DNA of 24,164 nt from CAKKQX01 sp046313915 (GCA_046313915.1 JBKBXX010000043.1:1-24164), one strand, 5' to 3'; counted from the stretch's first letter, positions 1-8,346 are shown. The notes: generated by a model from the letters alone, not told the origin. Program-made: numbers and translations.

Positions 1-374
1 ACGAGGAGCCGACCCACATCGCCAACGCGCCGGCGTTCATCAAAGGCGTGGTCAATCTGCGCGGGGTGATCGTGCCGATCGTGGACCTGCGCATCAAGTT
101 TGGTCTGGGCGAGGCGAAGTATGACCAGTTCACGGTGGTGATCATCCTCACCGTCGCGGGGCGCGTGGTGGGGATGGTGGTGGACGGGGTCTCGGACGTG
201 ATCACGCTGGGCGCGGAGCAGGTGAAGCCGGCGCCGAATTTTTCGGCGGCGTTCGACACCGAGTACATCACCGGGCTGGGCACGGTGGAGGAGCGCATGC
301 TGATCCTGGTCGATATCGAGAAACTGATGTCGGCCAGCGACATGGCGCTGATGGAGCAGGCGACGGTGCAGTAG
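1..374 (+). CDS. cheW: Chemotaxis adaptor protein CheW, C-terminal part (5' end outside the window)
   Basis: The gene runs in from the left edge; the first full codon is at base 3 and the stop is at 372-374, leaving about 123 residues. CheW couples chemoreceptors to the kinase CheA at the cytoplasmic membrane. The visible part shows the family signature: an A-P-x-F-I-K-G-V-V-N-L-R-G stretch near bases 27-65, then I-V-P-I-V-D-L-R and a F-G-L motif. Further on is the G-R-V-V-G-M-V-V-D-G-V-S-D-V segment of the second SH3-like subdomain. No frameshift is seen. The GTG at 48 is only an internal valine codon, because the conserved family sequence continues upstream of it. It is followed by chemoreceptor debris and by cheR, cheD and cheB, as in a typical che operon. 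Confidence 0.93.
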   Translation, partial: EEPTHIANAPAFIKGVVNLRGVIVPIVDLRIKFGLGEAKYDQFTVVIILTVAGRVVGMVVDGVSDVITLGAEQVKPAPNFSAAFDTEYITGLGTVEERMLILVDIEKLMSASDMALMEQATVQ

Positions 375-410
375 GCGCCATGATGCCGCTTCGGTGCAAA
401 AAGGAAACCT

Positions 411-646
411 CAGGGACGCGGCTTTGCGGTGGTGGCGACCGAAGTGCGCAATCTGACGCAGCGGCTGCCGAGGAGATCAAGAAGTTGATTTCGGACCCGG
501 TGGGCAAGGTCGAGAACGGCACGCGGCTGGTGGATCAGGCGGGCCGGACCATGGACGAGATCGTGACTGCGGTCAAGCGCGTGACCGACGTGACGGCGGA
601 GATTGCGGCGGCGAGTCAGGAGCGGAGCTCAGTCATAGAGCAGTTG
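411..646 (+). pseudogene. Internal fragment of a methyl-accepting chemotaxis protein gene, frameshifted
   Basis: Bases 411-460 read Q-G-R-G-F-A-V-V-A-T-E-V-R-N-L-T-Q-R in the frame starting at 414, the sequence just after the hairpin tip of MCP signalling domains. From about 463 the homology continues in another frame as A-A-A-E-E-I-K-K-L-I-S, then V-E-N-G-T-R-L-V-D-Q-A-G, and ends around 646 after I-A-A-A-S-Q-E. The break lies in a short CAGCG-type repeat and fits loss of about 7 bases (1 modulo 3) by slippage. There is no sensor region, membrane segment, hairpin tip or C-terminus. The open frame that covers it begins and ends in unrelated sequence, so it should not be annotated as a protein. 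It is probably what is left of a receptor gene that once stood between cheW and the Cache gene. Confidence 0.82.
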
Positions 647-728
647 AAGAGTTCTGAATTGACAGGCGCAAGGCCTGAAAGAACGAATGTGCATTTTATG
701 TGTTGTTTTTTAACCGGAGAAAGAGGCA

Positions 729-1196
729 ATGAAACGCAAATCAGGGATGGCAACGATGATATTGATGGCGGCGACGCTGGCTGCCAGCGGCGGGGTGTGG
801 GCGGCCGAGGCCGCGACCGCCAAGGAAGCCGAAGCGATGGTCAAGAAAGGTGTCGCTTTCGTCAAAGCCAACGGCAAGGACAAAGCTTACGCCGAAGTCA
901 GCAACAAGCAGGGCCAGTTTGTCGACCGCGATCTGTATCTGACGATCTACCGCTTGGACGGCACGGTCATGGCGCACGGCGCGAACGAAAAAATGATCGG
1001 TCGCAACCTGATCGATCTCAAGGACATCGACGGCAAGGAATTCGTCAAGGAACGCATGGATCTCGCCAAAAACAAAAGCAGTTTCTGGCAGGACTATAAA
1101 TTCACCAATCCGGTGAGCAAGAAGGTCGAGCCGAAATCGATGTACTGCGAGCGGCTTGACGACACCGTGGTGTGCGGCGGCGTGTACAAGAAATAG
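729..1196 (+). CDS. Exported single-Cache-domain protein
   Basis: A 155-residue protein with a clear signal peptide: K-R-K near the N-terminus, a hydrophobic stretch at about 7-24, and likely cleavage after the A-x-A around residues 25-27. The rest matches a small Cache (sCache_2-like) domain, with a Y-L-T-I-Y-R-L-D-G-T-V-M-A-H-G core near 70-84, an M-I-G-x-N-L-I-D-L-K-D-x-D-G-K-E-F segment near 89-105, and a closing Y-C-E-R-L-D-D-T-V-V-C-G-G-V-Y near 139-153. The two cysteines (C140, C149) could form a disulphide. Cache domains bind small organic ligands outside the cytoplasm. This one has no transmembrane anchor or signalling domain, so it would have to act as a free periplasmic binding protein; that is inferred from its place among che genes. 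A purine-rich ribosome site (GGAGAAAGAGG, 716-726) supports the start. Confidence 0.85.
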   Translation: MKRKSGMATMILMAATLAASGGVWAAEAATAKEAEAMVKKGVAFVKANGKDKAYAEVSNKQGQFVDRDLYLTIYRLDGTVMAHGANEKMIGRNLIDLKDIDGKEFVKERMDLAKNKSSFWQDYKFTNPVSKKVEPKSMYCERLDDTVVCGGVYKK

Positions 1197-1466
1197 CGAC
1201 GTGGGGATGAACCGGTGGGCGCAGCCGCGGTCCTGGCACAGGAGGCGGCGGCGGACACCGCACGCGCCATCCGCGGCGGCGAGCGGGGCGGGCGATTACA
1301 AACGGTTTTACCGCGCAAGTCCCGTGAACCGCAGTTAGACGGAAGATCCGATCCGCCATTGCAGGATCGCGGTCACTTGCGCTGCTGAGGGACGATAGGG
1401 CGCTGTGCGGCAACCGGTTCGTTACCGAGCCCGGTTCATATTCGAGGCGGTCGGGATGGCAACATC

Positions 1467-2327
1467 ATGAATACACAGGCGCTGGGCAAAACGGACACTC
1501 GGGAATTCCATTTCACCACGCAGGATTTCGAGAAGGTCAGCAGGCTGATCTACCAGCACGCGGGGATCTCGCTCAATCCCAGCAAGAAGGAAATGGTTTA
1601 CAGCCGGCTGGGGCGCCGCCTGCGCGCCAAAGGCTTGACCACTTTCAGCGATTATCTGACATTGCTGGAAAATGGCGACGATGAGGAGTGGGAGGCTTTC
1701 ACCAATTCCCTGACCACCAACCTGACGGCTTTTTTCAGGGAATCGCACCATTTTCCGATTCTGGCGAGGCATGTGCTGGCACAGCAGCACCGCCCGATCG
1801 AATTGTGGTGCAGCGCTTCCTCCACCGGCGAGGAACCTTATTCGATGGCGATGACCATGGTGGAGGCGTTCGGCACGTTCACGCCGCCGGTGCACATCCT
1901 GGCAACCGATGTCGATACCCAGGTGCTCGCCAAGGCACAGGCGGGAATCTATGCGCTGGAGCGGCTGGAAAAAATGCCGCCGGAACGGGTGAGGCGCTTT
2001 TTCATGAAAGGGACCGGCCGGCACGCCGGCATGGCGCGGGTGCGCCGCGAGCTGCAGGACATGGTGACCTTCAGACAGATCAATTTGCTGGACAAGTCGT
2101 GGCCGATCCGCGCCGCTTTCGACGCGATATTTTGCCGTAACGTGATGATTTATTTCGACAAACCGACGCAGCGCCGGATACTGGAGAAATTCGTGCCGCT
2201 GCTTCGGCCCGACGGCCTGCTGTTTGCCGGCCATTCGGAGAGCTTTCATCACGCCGCCGATCTGTTCCGCCCGTGCGGCAAGACGGTGTACGAACTGGCA
2301 GGCAGGCAGGGAGGCCGCAATGGCTGA
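1467..2327 (+). CDS. cheR: Chemotaxis protein methyltransferase CheR
   Basis: CheR transfers methyl groups from S-adenosylmethionine to glutamates of chemoreceptors, tuning receptor activity during adaptation. The 286 residues are the normal length. An N-terminal helical domain (about 13-75) is followed by the T-T-N-L-T-A-F-F-R-E motif (83-92), the SAM-binding W-C-S-A-S-S-T-G-E-E-P-Y-S (114-126), the acidic A-T-D-V-D (146-150), N-L-L-D (206-209), and the conserved C-R-N-V-M-I-Y-F-D (223-231) and G-H-S-E-S (255-259). There is no C-terminal pentapeptide-binding or TPR extension. The ATG at 1467 is preceded by a weak GAGG-type site near 1444. The 270 bp upstream (1197-1466) show no convincing gene. 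The stop overlaps the cheD start by 8 bp, which implies translational coupling. Confidence 0.96.
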   Translation: MNTQALGKTDTREFHFTTQDFEKVSRLIYQHAGISLNPSKKEMVYSRLGRRLRAKGLTTFSDYLTLLENGDDEEWEAFTNSLTTNLTAFFRESHHFPILARHVLAQQHRPIELWCSASSTGEEPYSMAMTMVEAFGTFTPPVHILATDVDTQVLAKAQAGIYALERLEKMPPERVRRFFMKGTGRHAGMARVRRELQDMVTFRQINLLDKSWPIRAAFDAIFCRNVMIYFDKPTQRRILEKFVPLLRPDGLLFAGHSESFHHAADLFRPCGKTVYELAGRQGGRNG

Positions 2328-2928
2328 CGTGCTGGAAGGCATGGCCACCAACGTTTATTACGACCGCCATTTCGACATCAACGCGGTCAAGCTGCTGCCC
2401 GGCGAATTTTACGTCACCGGCGAGAAAATGATGCTGGTGACCGTGCTCGGCTCATGCGTTGCGGCGTGCATCCGCGATCCGCAATTCGGCATCGGCGGCA
2501 TGAACCATTTCATGCTGCCCGAAAGCGTGCACGAGGCCGACAGCCCGCTTTCCAGCTCGGCCCGCTACGGCACGTATGCGATGGAGGTCCTGATCAACCA
2601 GCTGATCAAGCTCGGCGCGCGGCGCAACAAGCTGGAAGCCAAGGTGTTTGGCGGCGGCAATGTCCTGCGCGGATTCACCGTCAACAACGTCGGCGACCGC
2701 AACGCGGCGTTCGTGCTGGATTTCCTGAAGACGGAGAAAATTCCGGTGCTCGCCCAGGACCTGATCGATATTTATCCACGCAAAGTCTATTTCATTCCCC
2801 AGACCGGGAAGGTGATGGTCAAGAAACTGCGGTCGATGCACAACACCACCATCGTCAAGCGCGAGAACGATTACAGCCAGAGACTGCGTTCGACGCGCGT
2901 CGAAGGGGATGTGGAACTGTTCGGATAA
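2320..2928 (+). CDS. cheD: Chemoreceptor glutamine deamidase CheD
   Basis: CheD deamidates selected glutamines of chemoreceptors to glutamates, making new methylation sites; in some bacteria it also binds CheC or CheY. The 202-residue product has the catalytic cysteine C46 in V-L-G-S-C-V-A-A-C and the catalytic histidine H63 in G-G-M-N-H-F-M-L-P. The V-F-G-G-G-N-V (109-115) and N-V-G-x-R-N (123-128) motifs of the family follow. The ATG at 2320 lies inside the end of cheR and has GGGAGG just upstream. Starting further upstream would only add residues read out of frame from cheR. The C-terminal tail after about residue 170 is basic and longer than in the shortest homologues. It sits between cheR and cheB, as in many betaproteobacterial che operons. 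Confidence 0.95.
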   Translation: MADVLEGMATNVYYDRHFDINAVKLLPGEFYVTGEKMMLVTVLGSCVAACIRDPQFGIGGMNHFMLPESVHEADSPLSSSARYGTYAMEVLINQLIKLGARRNKLEAKVFGGGNVLRGFTVNNVGDRNAAFVLDFLKTEKIPVLAQDLIDIYPRKVYFIPQTGKVMVKKLRSMHNTTIVKRENDYSQRLRSTRVEGDVELFG

Positions 2929-2971
2929 GGCGGCAGACTCTTTTTTCCATAATCTACATGACGCGTGCAGC

Positions 2972-4051
2972 ATGAAAAAAATTTCCGTGGTGGTAATCGA
3001 CGATTCGGCGCTGATCCGGAAAATCCTCAGCGAGATCATCAACGGGCAGCACGACATGCAGGTCGTCGGCGCCGCACCCGATCCGCTGGTAGCGCGAGAG
3101 ATGATCCGCTCGCTCAATCCGGATGTGATAACGCTCGACGTCGAAATGCCGAAAATGGACGGGCTGGATTTCCTGGAAAGGCTGATGCGTCTGCACCCGA
3201 TGCCGGTGCTGATGGTGTCGACATTGACCGAGCGCGGATCGGAAGTCACCTTGCGCGCGCTCGAGCTCGGCGCGGTGGATTTCGTCGCCAAGCCGAAGGT
3301 TGACATCAGCCATGGCATGAAGGAATATGCTGCGGAGATCGTGGAAAAACTTCGCGCCGCGGCGCAGGCGAAACTCAGGTACCGGCCGGCGCTGACGGTC
3401 GCGCCGCGGCTGACTGCGGATGCGGTGTTGCCGGCGGTGGCGAACCGCATCGCCTCGACCGAGAAGCTGATCATCATAGGCGCATCCACCGGCGGCACCG
3501 AGGCGATCCGGGAAGTGCTGGTGAAAATGCCGCCGGATTGTCCGGGCATCCTGATCACCCAGCACATGCCGGAAGCCTTTACCAAGTCGTTTGCCAATCG
3601 CCTGAACAATTTGTGCCGGATCGTGGTCACCGAAGCGAGGGATGGCGAGCGCATCCTGCCCGGCCATGCCTACGTGGCGCCCGGACATTCTCACCTGCTG
3701 CTCAAACGCAGCGGCGCGAATTACGTGACCGAGCTTTCGCAGGCGCCGCCGGTGAACCGCCATCGGCCGTCGGTCGACGTGCTGTTCCGTTCCGCGGCCA
3801 ATTATGCCGGCAAGAACGCGATCGGCGTGATCCTGACCGGCATGGGCAAGGACGGCGCGGCCGGCATGCTGGAAATGAAAAGGGCCGGCGCTTACAACTT
3901 TGCACAGGACGAAGCCACGTGCGTGGTTTTCGGCATGCCGAAAGAAGCCATTGCGGTGGGAGCGGTCGACGAGACGGTGCCGCTGCACGAAATGGCAAAA
4001 CACGTCCTGTCCCGCGTCGCCGCCATGGGTCCGCAGACGGTACGGGTATAG
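2972..4051 (+). CDS. cheB: Chemotaxis response regulator protein-glutamate methylesterase CheB
   Basis: CheB removes methyl groups from chemoreceptors when phosphorylated by CheA and can also deamidate receptor glutamines. The 359-residue protein has an N-terminal receiver domain (about 3-120) with the acidic pair D10/D11, phospho-acceptor D56 in T-L-D-V-E-M-P and K108 in A-K-P-K. A variable linker follows (about 130-163), then the esterase domain with the Ser-His-Asp triad S172 (G-A-S-T-G-G-T), H198 (T-Q-H-M-P) and D294 (T-G-M-G-K-D-G). The domain also keeps the G-x-x-Y-V-A-P-G-H substrate-loop motif near 231-239. The ATG at 2972 starts directly with the first receiver strand. It lies 43 bp after cheD and has no strong ribosome site. 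This is the last recognised che gene of the cluster. Confidence 0.96.
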   Translation: MKKISVVVIDDSALIRKILSEIINGQHDMQVVGAAPDPLVAREMIRSLNPDVITLDVEMPKMDGLDFLERLMRLHPMPVLMVSTLTERGSEVTLRALELGAVDFVAKPKVDISHGMKEYAAEIVEKLRAAAQAKLRYRPALTVAPRLTADAVLPAVANRIASTEKLIIIGASTGGTEAIREVLVKMPPDCPGILITQHMPEAFTKSFANRLNNLCRIVVTEARDGERILPGHAYVAPGHSHLLLKRSGANYVTELSQAPPVNRHRPSVDVLFRSAANYAGKNAIGVILTGMGKDGAAGMLEMKRAGAYNFAQDEATCVVFGMPKEAIAVGAVDETVPLHEMAKHVLSRVAAMGPQTVRV

Positions 4052-4375
4052 CTGCCCGTGGCGCCTGAAAGACATGCATCGTGGACCAGCCACCTCACCG
4101 CCGGAGCGACCGCACTGCAGACGGGAAAAGCGTAAAATGGGCGCTTTCCCTTTCCTGCCAGCGGGGATGGCGCCGCCACGGCAAGGGGCGGCCCTGCCGG
4201 AGAAGGGGCCGCGACGGGCCTCACGCGGGTTCTGCCGCATGCGGGCGTTCGCAGGAAAGCCGTTGCCGCGCTGTTTCACACAAAAATCCGTCGTCCAATC
4301 ACGATGAGCACTTCGCCGTCGCCGGGAACCGGCGGGGGCGAGTCTTGTCAACGAAATTCGCATTGACTGGCTTTC
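4052..4375. other. Non-coding gap between cheB and the histidine kinase gene
   Basis: These 324 bases show no reading frame with recognisable protein family features; the short open frames here look like chance. The one structure is a hairpin-like inverted repeat at 4123-4150. The region probably holds the end of the che transcript and the promoter of the kinase gene, but I could not find a convincing -35/-10 pair. An in-frame stop lies at 4364-4366, just before the kinase start. Confidence 0.6.
4123..4150 (+). terminator. Possible terminator hairpin after cheB
   Basis: GGGAAAAGCG (4123-4132) pairs with CGCTTTCCC (4142-4150) with one bulged A, leaving a loop of about nine bases. It lies about 70 bp after the cheB stop. 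Only a short, interrupted T-run (TTTCC) follows, so as an intrinsic terminator it would be weak. Confidence 0.3.
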
Positions 4376-7300
4376 ATGAGCGCGAATCCGCGTGAAGTTT
4401 CGATTCTCCGCAAGCGCGGCGCCGCCGGCGCGCTGCTGGCGCTCGCCTGTACGCTGGCATTCGCGCTGCCGCTCACCCACGCCTGGCGGGAATACCGTCA
4501 GGCCGGGCGTGCCGTAACGATCAATCATGCGATCGATGATTTGATGCGGCTGGCGCGGCATGTCCGGCTGGAAGGCGAAAGGGTCGTCTCGCTGCTCGAA
4601 AAACCCGGCGTGATCGGTCCGGCCGAGCGGGAATTCATGGATTCACAGCGCAGGCGCGGCGAGGCGGTTTTACGCAGCACGGTCACCGTGATTTCGCGCG
4701 AGGACATCCCGGGTGCCGATGAAATCGCGCAACGGCTGCAGGAGTTGCGGGCTGTCTGGCGCGAAAAAACCATTGCCGCCGATGCCGCGCTGGCGAAACC
4801 CCTGAGGGAGCGGCCGCCGAAACTGGCCGAAGAATGGTCCGCCACGACGCGGCAGGTGCTCGTCGACATCGAAGCGCTGCTCGACACCGCCACGCGTGAA
4901 GCCTCTTTTGCGGGCGACGCAGCAGGATTTCTGGACGCGAAGCTCGCGGCGTGGCGATTGCGCGGTCTCGCCTGGAGCGAGAAAACGATCCTGGAAGCAA
5001 GCGTCGTGCACCCGCAGAAAACCTTGTCGCAGGAACGGGACGGCATCACGACCGCCGCGGCGCGCACTGCGCTCGCATGGGAATACCTCGCCCGTGCCGC
5101 GGGCAGTCTGCGCGACCGCCGGCTGGACGAGACCGTGGCGGCGGCGAGAAGCGCTTATTTCGATGATTTCAGCCGCATGCGCGGGCGCCTGCTGCAGGCG
5201 ATGGCGACGGGCGCGGTTTCCGATGGCGGCAAGGAGGCCTATCAGGTGGTGGCGATGCGCACCATGGAGGCGACCGGAACGGTGCTCGACGCGGTAACGG
5301 AGCTGGCGCAACGCGAGCTTGCCTCGAACCTGGAGGCGGCGCGCAACAACCTGATCGCGCTGGCGGGCGCCCTGCTCGCAGCCCTGCTCGCCATCGTTTT
5401 CCTGACGACGAGGCAGCGCCCCGGCGCCGCCTCGAACAAGCCGCAGGCGGCGCTTGCCGCCGCGCCCGTCGCCGGCGATGCCGGTGGAGCGGGATACGAA
5501 GCGCTGGAAGAGCAGGTTCGTGTTGCCGAGGAACGGCTCCGGCTTGCGCTCAAAAGTTCCAATCTCGCGCTGTGGGACTGGCAGGTTGCGGACGGCAAAA
5601 TCTATCTGAGCGAGCAGTGGGCAGAAATGCTGGGGGCGCCTGTTGGGGAAACGCACACCACCGTGGAAGCCCTGCTGCTGCTGATACATGCCGATGATCG
5701 CGCCCTGGTCCGGGAAGCCATGCAGCGCGTCTGCGGCGGAGAGTCTGACCTGTACACGGTGCGGTATCGCGTGCGCGCGACGTCGGGCGAATGGCGCTGG
5801 ATGGAAAGCTGCGGCAAGGTGATCGAGCGCGACGGAGCCGGCAGGGTGCTGCGCATGACCGGCACCAGTGCCGACATCACCGAACGCATAGGCGCGGAAG
5901 AGGATTTGCGCCGGACCCGCGATCAGCTCCAGGCGATTCTCGTCAATGCGCCGGTGATCATCTATTCCAAGGATCTCGACGGCCGGTTGCTGGTCAGCAA
6001 TCGCCCCGCGGAACAACTGCCATTGCCGCAACAGGACAGCGGCGCGGCCGCTGCCGCCTCTGCCGCAACGGCGGCGGGCGGACTGCAAATCAACGAACGC
6101 AGGGCGCTCGAGGCAAACCAGCCGGTGCAGGCGGAAGAGACCGTCCTGCATGGGGATGGTCCCCACATCTACATTTCGACCAAGTTTCCACTGCGCGACG
6201 TGCGTGGCAATGTCTACGGCGTGTGCGGGATCTCGATCGACATTACCGATCGCAAGCATATCGAGGCGGCGCTCAAGGAAAGCGAAGAGCGTTTCAGGCA
6301 GTTTTCCGATTCGATCAACGTCGGTTTCTGGATTCTCGACCTGAATCCGCGGCGGGTGGTTTATGTCAACCGCGCTTTCACCCGGATTTCGGGGCTGGAA
6401 GCCGACGCGGTGTATCGCGGGGCAGGGCCGGGTGCCGACGTCGTGCACGAGGAAGACAGGCCCGCCGTAAAACAGGCTTTCGAACAATGGCTTCAGGCGC
6501 AGCCTTCCGCCTGCCTGGAGATCGACTATCGCATCGTGCGCCCCGGCGGCGAAATACGCTGGATACACGATTACGGCGTCAAGCTCCAGAATGCCGAGGG
6601 CGAAACTTTCCGCATTCTCGGCATCTCCGAGGACATCACCGGCCGCAAGCTGGCGGAGGAGGAAGTGCGGCAGACGCGCGCCTTCATGGAATCGATCATC
6701 GAGAACATCCCGAACATGCTTTTTGTGAAAGACGCCAAGGAGTTGCGTTTCGTCCAGCTCAACAGAGCCGGCGAAGAGCTGTTGGGGTACTCGCGCGATG
6801 CCCTGATCGGCAAGACCGACTACGATCTTTTCCCGAAAAACGAAGCCGATTTTTCCACCATGCGGGACCGCCAGGTGCTGAGCAGCGGCATGATGATAGA
6901 CATTCCCGAAGAGCCGGTCCGGACGCGCCACAGAGGGTTGCGTTACGTGCACACCAAAAAACTCCCGATATTCGACCGGGACGGGCAGCCGCGCTATCTT
7001 CTCGGCATTTCGGAGGACATCACCGACCGCAAGCGTGCCGACGAGGCGATCAAGGCGATGAACCGGGCCCTGGAACGCAAAGCGGGTGAACTGGCGACGG
7101 TCAACCAGGAACTCGAGGCTTTCGCCTATTCGGTGTCCCATGATTTGCGCGCGCCGCTGCGCCATGTCGACGGTTACATCAATCTGCTGCAGAAAAGAGC
7201 CGGGCTGGCCCTCGACGAGACTTCTCGCCGGTATCTGGACACCATTTCGAAGGCGGCGGCAAGAATGGCTTGCCTGATCGACGACCTGCTGGCATTCTCC

Positions 7301-7795
7301 CGGATGGGAAGGACCGAACTGAACAAGACGGTAGTGCCGCTCGAGCGGCTGATCGCGAGCATTGTCGACGAGATCAGCGCGGACATCGGGAGCCGGCAGA
7401 TCGATTGGGTGGTGAAGCCCTTGCCGAGCGTGTTCGGGGATGCGGCGCTGATCAGGCAGGCGTTTTTCAACCTGCTGGATAACGCCGTCAAGTACACCCG
7501 GCCGCGCGAACGGGCGAGAATCGAGGTCGCTTGCGTTCAAAGCGCCAACGAGGAGGCCGTTATCGTGGTGAGCGACAACGGTGTCGGCTTCGACATGAAA
7601 TATGTCGACAAGCTGTTCGGTGTTTTCCAGCGTCTGCACCGCGCGGAGGAATTCGAAGGCACCGGCATCGGGCTCGCCCATGTTGCGCGCATCGTTCAGC
7701 GTCATGGCGGCCGGGTGTGGGCGGTAGGTGAAAAAGACAAGGGGGCCGCCTTCTACGTGGCGATCCCGCTAGCGGAAAGGAAGGCGCATGACTGA
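4376..7795 (+). CDS. Membrane-bound multi-PAS sensor histidine kinase
   Basis: A 1139-residue transmembrane sensor kinase. Membrane helix 1 is at about 15-34. A mostly helical, presumably periplasmic region spans about 40-322, and helix 2 is at about 326-344. Four PAS domains follow at roughly 388-505, 510-628, 638-757 and 768-886, each closing with a D-I-T-x-R-K/I type PAC end. The dimerisation domain has the phospho-acceptor H922 in Y-S-V-S-H-D-L-R-A-P-L-R. The ATPase domain has N-box N1032/N1036, G1 box S-D-N-G-V-G-F (1066-1072) and G-T-G-I-G-L (1095-1100). PAS2 carries an alanine-rich insert near residue 560. There is no receiver or Hpt domain. The ligand is unknown. An in-frame stop 9 bp upstream makes the ATG at 4376 the earliest possible start; no good ribosome site is seen. 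The gene overlaps the response regulator by 8 bp. Confidence 0.93.
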   Translation: MSANPREVSILRKRGAAGALLALACTLAFALPLTHAWREYRQAGRAVTINHAIDDLMRLARHVRLEGERVVSLLEKPGVIGPAEREFMDSQRRRGEAVLRSTVTVISREDIPGADEIAQRLQELRAVWREKTIAADAALAKPLRERPPKLAEEWSATTRQVLVDIEALLDTATREASFAGDAAGFLDAKLAAWRLRGLAWSEKTILEASVVHPQKTLSQERDGITTAAARTALAWEYLARAAGSLRDRRLDETVAAARSAYFDDFSRMRGRLLQAMATGAVSDGGKEAYQVVAMRTMEATGTVLDAVTELAQRELASNLEAARNNLIALAGALLAALLAIVFLTTRQRPGAASNKPQAALAAAPVAGDAGGAGYEALEEQVRVAEERLRLALKSSNLALWDWQVADGKIYLSEQWAEMLGAPVGETHTTVEALLLLIHADDRALVREAMQRVCGGESDLYTVRYRVRATSGEWRWMESCGKVIERDGAGRVLRMTGTSADITERIGAEEDLRRTRDQLQAILVNAPVIIYSKDLDGRLLVSNRPAEQLPLPQQDSGAAAAASAATAAGGLQINERRALEANQPVQAEETVLHGDGPHIYISTKFPLRDVRGNVYGVCGISIDITDRKHIEAALKESEERFRQFSDSINVGFWILDLNPRRVVYVNRAFTRISGLEADAVYRGAGPGADVVHEEDRPAVKQAFEQWLQAQPSACLEIDYRIVRPGGEIRWIHDYGVKLQNAEGETFRILGISEDITGRKLAEEEVRQTRAFMESIIENIPNMLFVKDAKELRFVQLNRAGEELLGYSRDALIGKTDYDLFPKNEADFSTMRDRQVLSSGMMIDIPEEPVRTRHRGLRYVHTKKLPIFDRDGQPRYLLGISEDITDRKRADEAIKAMNRALERKAGELATVNQELEAFAYSVSHDLRAPLRHVDGYINLLQKRAGLALDETSRRYLDTISKAAARMACLIDDLLAFSRMGRTELNKTVVPLERLIASIVDEISADIGSRQIDWVVKPLPSVFGDAALIRQAFFNLLDNAVKYTRPRERARIEVACVQSANEEAVIVVSDNGVGFDMKYVDKLFGVFQRLHRAEEFEGTGIGLAHVARIVQRHGGRVWAVGEKDKGAAFYVAIPLAERKAHD

Positions 7796-8234
7796 CGCCA
7801 GGGTGAAAGTCCTGCTGGTGGAAGACAGCGACTACGATGCCGAGCTGGCGCTGACGGCGCTGGCAGACCGGTGTCACGCGAATGAGATCGTTGTCGTCGG
7901 CGACGGCGAGGACGCGCTCGACTATCTTTACTTTCGCGGCAACTACGCCGACCGTCCGCCGGGGAATCCCGCGCTGATTGTGCTCGACATCAAGATGCCC
8001 AAGGTCGACGGGCTCGAGGTGCTGCGGACCATCAAGACCGATGAACGGCTCAAGGTCATTCCCGTCGTGATGCTCACTTCTTCGCGCGAAGAAAAAGACG
8101 TGGTCGAAAGTTACCGGTTGGGCAGCAACGCCTATGTGGTGAAACCGCTGGTGTTCACGGAGTTCTACGAAGCGGTCAGGGAGCTCGGGACGTTCTGGCT
8201 CAAGATCAACGAGCCGTTCCCGTTGAACGGCTGA
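7788..8234 (+). CDS. Single-domain response regulator (Rcp1/CheY-like)
   Basis: A 148-residue receiver domain with no output domain. The acidic pair is E12/D13 in L-V-E-D-S-D, the phospho-acceptor is D67 in V-L-D-I-K-M-P, the switch threonine is T97 in M-L-T-S-S, and the conserved lysine is K119 in V-V-K-P-L. The extended loop after the second strand, holding L-D-Y-L-Y-F-R-G-N-Y, is typical of the Rcp1-like group that partners PAS/GAF or phytochrome-type kinases. It overlaps the kinase by 8 bp (ATG at 7788, kinase stop at 7793-7795), which implies coupled translation and a cognate pair. The signal presumably passes on to another protein, perhaps a phosphotransfer protein or the motility apparatus. 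That partner is not visible here. Confidence 0.93.
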   Translation: MTDARVKVLLVEDSDYDAELALTALADRCHANEIVVVGDGEDALDYLYFRGNYADRPPGNPALIVLDIKMPKVDGLEVLRTIKTDERLKVIPVVMLTSSREEKDVVESYRLGSNAYVVKPLVFTEFYEAVRELGTFWLKINEPFPLNG

Positions 8235-8298
8235 TTTTCGCTTTTTCGCAGACCTGCTTTCCCGGGCCGGTCGCTGCCGTGCTGCGGGTCACGGTTGT

Positions 8299-8346
8299 TT
8301 GATCAGGATCAAGAAACTGTGCCGCGGCCACGTTATAGTGACGCGG
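8299..8346 (+). promoter_or_regulatory. FNR/Anr box with class II-type promoter
   Basis: TTGATCAGGATCAA (8299-8312) matches the FNR/Anr consensus TTGAT-N4-ATCAA at all ten defined positions. A TATAGT -10 element lies at 8334-8339, which would place the transcript start near 8346. The centre of the box is then about 40.5 to 41.5 bases upstream of the start, the geometry of FNR-activated class II promoters, where the regulator replaces a -35 element. The only gene downstream on this strand is the DUF411 gene at 8383. Expression is therefore inferred to rise when oxygen is low. The spacing depends on an inferred start site. Confidence 0.75.

Noticed and set aside
380..1099. 240-codon open frame covering the chemoreceptor fragment and the Cache gene
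   Set aside because: Only its middle part resembles a receptor; the start is unrelated sequence and the end is an out-of-frame reading of the Cache gene.
1197..1466. Possible small gene or receptor tail between the Cache gene and cheR
   Set aside because: Short frames here show no family features or ribosome sites; the region appears to be an ordinary spacer.
4670..7705. 1011-codon minus-strand open frame opposite the histidine kinase
   Set aside because: The kinase strand shows all domain motifs; the reverse reading has none.
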